Assembly (NCBI GenBank): GCA_030620095.1
Contig: JAUTXW010000945.1
Coordinates: 124,001 to 188,000, forward strand
Direction of reading: 5' to 3'
Length of the DNA stretch: 64,000 nucleotides
Source: Kuschelorhynchus macadamiae
Lineage: Eukaryota; Arthropoda; Insecta; Coleoptera; Curculionidae
In this document: one piece after another, positions 58,615 through 64,000 of the stretch
Layout of the letters: every line of letters begins with the position of its first letter
Numbering within the stretch: the stretch's first letter is position 1
Notes under the pieces: generated by a model
What the model saw: only the letters and a program-made list of their open reading frames with translations
Told to the model about the DNA's origin: nothing
Database searches by the model: none
Program-made: the position numbers and the translations under genes

Positions 58615-60148
58615 ATGTCTAGATTATTTGGATTATATGGTGAAGTGTGCGCAACCCATCCTTGGGAAGTTATAGTAGCTGTGATAACACTGACAACATG
58701 TTTTTTGACTTTGGATAAACAGGTAACATCCACACCAAAAAAACATTCGCCTTGTGTTGGTTGCTTTGAAGAACAATTTCATGCTGCTGACATGGTTGTT
58801 ATGACGCTTATTAGATGTCTTGCAATTCTATATACTTATCACCAGTTTAGGAACTTACAAAATATGGGATCAAAATATATTCTTGGAATTGCAGGCCTTT
58901 TTGTTGTTTTTTCAAGCTTCGTATTTACTTCAACTTTACTTAATTTTTTACATATTGATCTTGTAGATCTAAAGGATGCTTTATTTTTCTTTTTACTATT
59001 AATTGACTTGTCTAAAGCAGCAACATTAGCACAGTTCGCCCTTACAGCTTCAAATGCTGAAGATATTAGTAAACAGATTGCTAGAGGTGTTTCCATTTTA
59101 GGCCCTACATTAACACTAGATACAATTGTGGAAACTCTAGTCATTGGGGTAGGAACACTGTCTGGAGTACGAAGATTAGAAATGCTATCATATTTTGCTT
59201 GTTTATCTGCGATAGTGAATTATCTGATATTTATGACATTTTATCCTGCATGTTTAAGTCTTATGCTTGAACTGGCTAGAATTTCAAATTTTTATGGGGA
59301 AAACCAGCAATTAGTTAGGAAGAAACTTCTTGAAGAGAATGATAAAGCTAATCCAGCTGTGCAAAGGGTGAAACTAATTATGTCATTTGGATTATTAGTA
59401 GTACATTTGCATAGCCGTTGGTCAGTTAATGATGAATTCAAAGCATCTATTAATAATTTGAAGGATGCTGTAAACTGTTCAGATGATACATCTTTTTATG
59501 GATTTGTTATGAAACAATTTGTACTTGGTGCTGATCACATAGTTATTCTTATTTTACTATTAACTTTAATGGTAAAATTTATATTTTTTGAAACCAAAGA
59601 TCATTTAAAAGAACAATTAGAGCAAGATGTTTTATTGGAAATTAAAAGAGATATTCAGAAGAAAAAGCACATTCGAACCATATCTATAAATGCTGAATCT
59701 CAAACTGAAGCTATTTGTGCTGACCTTTTAGACACTGAAGATAGTGTTAGTGATAATGATGCAGATTTACCTCGTAGTCTTCAGAATTGTTTAGAAATTT
59801 ATCGGTCAGACGGTGGAGCCAAAAAATTATCAGACAAAGAAATAATTATGTTGGTCGATACTAAACATATCCCCGCATATAACTTGGAAAAAGCAATTGG
59901 AAATCCTGAGAGAGGTGTTAGGATTAGACGTCAAATAGTAACAAGTCAATTGAAGTTAAATTCTGTCTTCCTTAATATGCCTTATAAAAATTATGATTAT
60001 AATAAAGTAATGGGTGCATGTTGTGAAAATGTTATAGGATATGTACCAGTACCCTTGGGAATTGCAGGACCTCTTTTACTGGATGATAAGATGTACTATA
60101 TTCCAATGGCTACAACTGAAGGTTGTTTAGTTGCAAGTACGAATAGAG
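58615..60148 (+). CDS. HMGCR: 3-hydroxy-3-methylglutaryl-CoA reductase, first coding exon (partial)
   Basis: Encodes the first 511 residues plus one base of HMG-CoA reductase, the rate-limiting enzyme of the mevalonate pathway. It reduces HMG-CoA with NADPH and sits in the endoplasmic reticulum membrane. In insects it feeds juvenile hormone, dolichol and prenyl groups rather than sterols. Residues 18-34 form the first membrane segment (EVIVAVITLTTCFLTL). Residues ~60-230 form the polytopic sterol-sensing-like region (DMVVMTLIRCLAILYTYHQF, ALFFFLLLIDLSKAATLAQF). A hydrophilic linker follows. The catalytic domain begins with ENVIGYVPVPLGIAGPL, and TTEGCLVASTNRG contains the catalytic Glu. The exon ends at the donor AGAG|GTGAGT in phase 1. 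The remaining catalytic exons (DAMGMN, His) are not in the window, so the first intron exceeds 3.8 kb. Confidence 0.95.
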
Positions 60149-60219
60149 GTGAGTAGGAATTTCTTTAATTTTTACCATTTCAGAAAACAGGAAATTTAAA
60201 TATTTTCTGCCAAAACAGT

Positions 60220-60689
60220 AAAATGTATTTATTTATTTTTAACCAATGTTATCAACATTTGCAGTCTCAATCAAAGTCCTAAATTTCTTCAGTGTAAGGG
60301 CAAAAACTTAATACTACCGTAGTAATTATTGACAAGGGTACCAATTGTATTTTTGGATTATTTATTTATTTTCATTTTTGACATATATTATTCTTAATGA
60401 ACATTGACGTCAAATTTATGTTAAAATTACAGTAAAAAACAAACTATTCAAATCTTATAACCTACCACAAATTATATTAACTAGCCTACATAAAAGTCAT
60501 GAAGGCAATAAAACTTTTTCCAGTAAGAACTTTTTTAGAGCTGACTTACCTAAACCTAACCTTACCTTGAATTTCTCTAATTTCCACTGGTACTGCATTA
60601 TAAATTCTAATACAAGAGATCAATGGTCATGCCTCTTACAGCCGGTTTGAGATTAAACAAAGCAATAGGTTGGTTATATCCGTTGCACC
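60220..60689 (-). mobile_element. LINE 3' fragment in HMGCR intron
   Basis: Minus strand ends in an AATAAATAAAT-like tail near 60225. Before it, the strand reads RIYNAVPVEIREIQG and, in a neighbouring frame, SKKVLTGKSF, resembling the FNSLP.EIR...K..LKK.L end of CR1/Jockey-type ORF2. Cut on its 5' side by the hAT element starting at 60690. Confidence 0.5.
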
Positions 60690-63510
60690 CAGTGGCGACA
60701 ATTCAGGTGAAGTAGGTGAAGTGCTACTTCACCAGGAAAAATAAACAAGGAAACATCTAACTATATTTATTATATATCTCTTAAAATTTAAGTTTTTACA
60801 TTCATCTATTCACCTAATTGGCAAAAAATAAACTGTACATCTCGAATAAATATTTTACTTGACCGCGGCATTTCTTTTTAATACTTTCAATCGAACATTA
60901 TTATAACAACTATAGCAGTGGCGCAAACCGTTTCGACTTTGCTGGAGGTGCTATGTTTAGTTTATGATTTTCCTACTACGTTGCCATGAAAACGCTTTCA
61001 AGAAGACGTCGAGCGCGTGGAAGAATAATGTTAACCACCGCCATACAATGCTCTCGGTAAATTGCTAACGCAGTACACTACACCCACGCGTCGTTCAGTT
61101 TGGGGTGGTTGTTTACTTATATTTTCGCGGATTTCGCTGCAACCGGTTAGTTCCATTGCAATTTGCTTGACTATTTTTTGTTATATTTATTTATGGTGTT
61201 ACAATTTTATTTGCTGTTGGGTTTATTAATTTACATTATTGATGAATCCGATCAAGAATGTAGTTTGCCTTTTGTTGGAAACTTTATTTAATCAATGGAA
61301 GGAACAAGATCAGAGTTTTACTCGTCATCCTGGTGTACGGTGTACAAATGGTTATGTATTAGTCAAATATTACAAAAATTGTTTTCAGTTTCAGTTTATT
61401 CAGTTTAATTCATGTACATACTGTATACGTAATCTTATATCTAAAATTGCAATATTCATGTATAAACTGCACCTAAATGCAAGAAGCATCTGTATGTGCG
61501 TAAGTACTCAAATGTGTATTAGTTTCAACTTAGTGATATAGATATTACCTAGAAAACAAAAAAGAGAAGTTTTGCTGGCCTTGTTTACTAGTTTCCAATA
61601 AATATTCAGTGTGGAATAAGGAAGGATTTGCAGGTACGTTAAATATATGAAGACTCGGCGGAGCATTTAAAATGCGAATTAATGCTAAAAACATTTGTAA
61701 AAATCAAAGCACTATAGCTGACACTTGAAAATGCTAAACTAGATAAAATACATTTTAACGCAAACGTCCCATTAAATAGGCAATTTATGTGCTTGGTAAT
61801 TGACTCAGTTTTGTACCTTGCAAAACAAGAGTTAGTCTTTCTCGGCCATGATGAGAGCAGGGAGTCAATAAACAGGGGGAATTTTAAAAATCTTTAAGGT
61901 TTATTAATATCGAGAAGTTCCCAAGAACTAAAAGATCATCATGAAAAAATTAAAAATGTTTTTACTGGTGACTAGAAAACTATTTAAAACGATAAATTAA
62001 ATAATTGAATGCATTTCTGATTATTTAAATGATCATGTAAAAAATGAAATAATGAACACACAGTTTTTTTCTGTGCAAGTGGATGACACCACTGATATTA
62101 CACGAACTCCCCAGTGCTCCATAATTTTAAGATACGTTAATTCAGAAGGTTCAGTAGTCGAGAGATTCTTGGGATTTTATAATGTCAGCTCCGATACAAT
62201 GTCGGAGAATTTATATTCTCTATTGGATCAAATTTTGGACCAATTTGACTATAAATATAAATTAATAGGGCAATGTTACGATGGCGCAAGTGTGATGTCA
62301 GGCCATCTAAATGGCCTTCAAAAAAAAAAAACAGCGCTGCAGGCTGTATTTGTCTATTGTCTTGCCCATCGTCTTAAACTTGTGATGCAGCAAAGTTTAA
62401 AAATATTTCTATACGTCGAATTTTTTTTGCAAGCCTCACTGGTATTCCCTCATTTTTTCATCACTCAGGCAAACAAACGTATGCTCTTACATCTGCATCT
62501 ATGAGGCGTATACCAACAATTACAGAAACTCGTTCCTCTTCAAATTCGAAGTTAGTAAATGTGATTGTTCAAGACTGGAATAAATTAAAAGACATCTTTG
62601 AATTTATTACAAACTGTGACAAATCTGATGAAAAATCAATCAGGATTTCGAAAGGATTTTTAGGTGAGATGAACGATTTTGAATTCACGTTTCTGGCATT
62701 AGTGTTTAATGACATTTTCTCAATCTTGGACATACTATTTGCGTTCTTCAAAAAACATCGCTTGACATTCATTTTTGAATATCCAATATAAAACGCTGTC
62801 GTGAGGCTCTCTGTAAATAAAGAAATGCACATTATTTTAATACCATGTTGGATAAAGCAAATTCTATTACAGAAATAAATCATTACAAACGTGACCTTCC
62901 TAAGCTTTCACCTGAAGAAATTAGGGCTAAGTATAGAACCCTTTTTTATGAAATATTGGACCATATTTTAAAGGAAATGGCACTAAGCTTTCAAGACTAT
63001 GAAAAACTTATAGTTTTGTGTTTGGCAGATTCTGCTAAATTTTCTGAATATAGTTTAAATTTTCTGACTGGCCCATTTGAAAATTTGTTACAGTTATATG
63101 GGGAAATATTTTCAAAAAGTCAACGACTTAAAAATGAGCTTGGTCTTATTTTTGCCAATGACAGTAATTGGAATATATCCCTGCAAGAATAAGTGAAAAA
63201 AATTAATGGAAATAAAGATATTTTAACCAAAGCATATAAAGTGTTTTCCCTTATTTTGACAATACCGTCGACAAGTGCTTCAGTGGAAAGAAGTTTCTCT
63301 TGCCTCAAATGTGTAAAAACTTGTTTAAGAAATACAATATCTCAAGAAAGACTTACTTCTCTAGGCAATATTTCAATTCAAAAGGAATTTCTGGAGGAAA
63401 TTAGGACAACTCATCCATTTTATGAGGATGTTGTAAATAAATTTGTTGCTATGAAGGATAGGAGAATTGATTTAGTATGGAAAATTTAGGTAAGTCATAA
63501 AAATATTCTA
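60690..63510 (+). mobile_element. hAT element with DUF4371-type transposase, decayed
   Basis: CAGTGGCGACAATTCAGG at 60690 is a typical hAT terminus, followed by a GGTGAAGT / ACTTCACC fold-back. A second CAGTGGCGCAAACC at 60916 may be another hAT tip nested or joined here. The transposase relic occupies 61560-63489. The right terminus could not be identified before the LINE fragment at about 63550. Confidence 0.7.
61560..63489 (+). pseudogene. hAT transposase (TTF zinc finger, DUF4371, hAT dimerisation), multiple lesions
   Basis: FCWPCLLVSNKYSVWNKEGF near 61570 is the C-terminal part of the TTF-type zinc finger. DSVLYLAKQELVFLGHDESR near 61800 is the usual helical lead-in. 62052-62500 reads FFSVQVDDTTDITRTPQCSI and LIGQCYDGASVMSGHLNGLQ, with CLAHRLKL: the DUF4371/RNase H-like core with two catalytic Asp. 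63193-63489 gives LILTIPSTSASVERSFSCLK, the hAT dimerisation motif, after an in-frame TAA at 63190. Several frameshifts and stops between blocks make it non-functional. It lies in the sense orientation of HMGCR. Confidence 0.8.
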
Positions 63511-63549
63511 CCCCTTCCACATATAAAAAAAATTCTGGAAAAAAAAAAT

Positions 63550-64000
63550 TTCCATAGACATAATTTACAATGTATTGAAATTGTCAATTTAATAGAACAA
63601 AATACAAAATAGTATAAAAAACAGTAGAGTACAGTACAAACACTTCAATAATTTGTTCCCAAACTCATGTAGCAAATAGAATGGAGTTTCAGCAAGCCTA
63701 ACCCTCAATTTTTTTACAAAGAGTTTGTGCGATGGGGTGGTTTTTAAATCACTTGGCAGTTTGTTGAAAACCCTTAATGCAACCATCTCTGGACCATCCT
63801 GGACTTGGCATATTCTTGCACTAGGAATATACATTTTTTCAGAGCAGCTTGTTCTGTAATAGTTGATGTCACCACACCTGTTGTATTTGTCTCTGTTCTT
63901 CCAGTCCAATCGCTGTTTGGATAGTTTCTTTTTGTAATGTATGTATATGTAAACAAAATTTGTGCGCACAATAACTTGAAAATTATTAAACCGATTCATT
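63550..64000 (-). pseudogene. LINE ORF2 C-terminus and 3' end (partial, cut by window edge)
   Basis: Minus strand reads RCGDINYYRTSCSEKMYIPS, then VALRVFNKLPSDLKTTPSHK and LFVKKLRVRLAETPFYLLHE, the standard C-terminal pattern of CR1/Jockey-type ORF2 (VFNKLP.DLK...FK..L...L). The 3' end lies near 63550, next to the hAT relic. The 5' part is outside the window. Confidence 0.65.

Larger units (their letters stand above)
60149..64000 (+). other. HMGCR intron (continues past the window)
   Basis: Begins GTGAGTAGG. It contains a LINE tail, a hAT element and a second LINE fragment. No further HMGCR exon could be found up to the right edge. Confidence 0.75.

Overview
This is an AT-rich insect chromosomal window, plausibly from a beetle, although no single feature proves the order. 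The one clearly conserved host gene is the first coding exon of HMG-CoA reductase, near the right end. Its sterol-sensing N-terminal half looks insect-like. Almost everything else is layered transposon debris, so the window is gene-poor.

Layout. 1-3680: nearly complete CR1/Jockey-group LINE with a few disabling changes. 3720-4994: two Penelope-like GIY-YIG tails joined head to head. 5212-7275: DD41D mariner-like element 1. 7619-7774: stray copy of the start of a second LINE. 8158-10952: DD41D element 2, with a spliced transposase and a truncated right end. 11077-14600: the second LINE, decayed. 14745-16328: pogo/Tigger-like relic. 17.1-34.0 kb: a large imperfect palindrome. Each arm holds a Penelope-like element and a THAP-domain exon relic, and the centre is tandem repeats. 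The right arm has also taken a Mutator-like element (itself hit by a hAT MITE) and DD41D element 3, which has an intact transposase and about 99% identical 472-bp terminal repeats. 37.5-41.3 kb: a recent direct duplication. 43.4-45.4 kb: a two-exon Myb/SANT-like gene and a possible second exon set on the minus strand. 46.8-51.7 kb: MITEs, a clean hAT-type non-autonomous element and a tandem array. 52.2-57.5 kb: a minus-strand LINE split by a DUF7869-like transposon gene. 58.5-60.1 kb: HMG-CoA reductase. 60.2-64 kb: its first intron, carrying two LINE fragments and a decayed hAT transposase gene.

Three patterns join the pieces. (1) All three DD41D elements lie inside (TA)n tracts. For element 3 the other palindrome arm preserves the unoccupied site, which has only about ten bases of TA, so the long tract beside the element seems to have grown after insertion. 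(2) A short motif of the form TGATRA ... CGAAACGT recurs in Penelope-like repeats and in the terminal repeats of two DD41D elements. It partly resembles the strands of a hammerhead ribozyme core. (3) The two palindrome arms serve as paired before/after records for several insertions and deletions.

All identifications come from reading motifs and alignments by eye. No database search was possible, and family names are given at the level the motifs allow.
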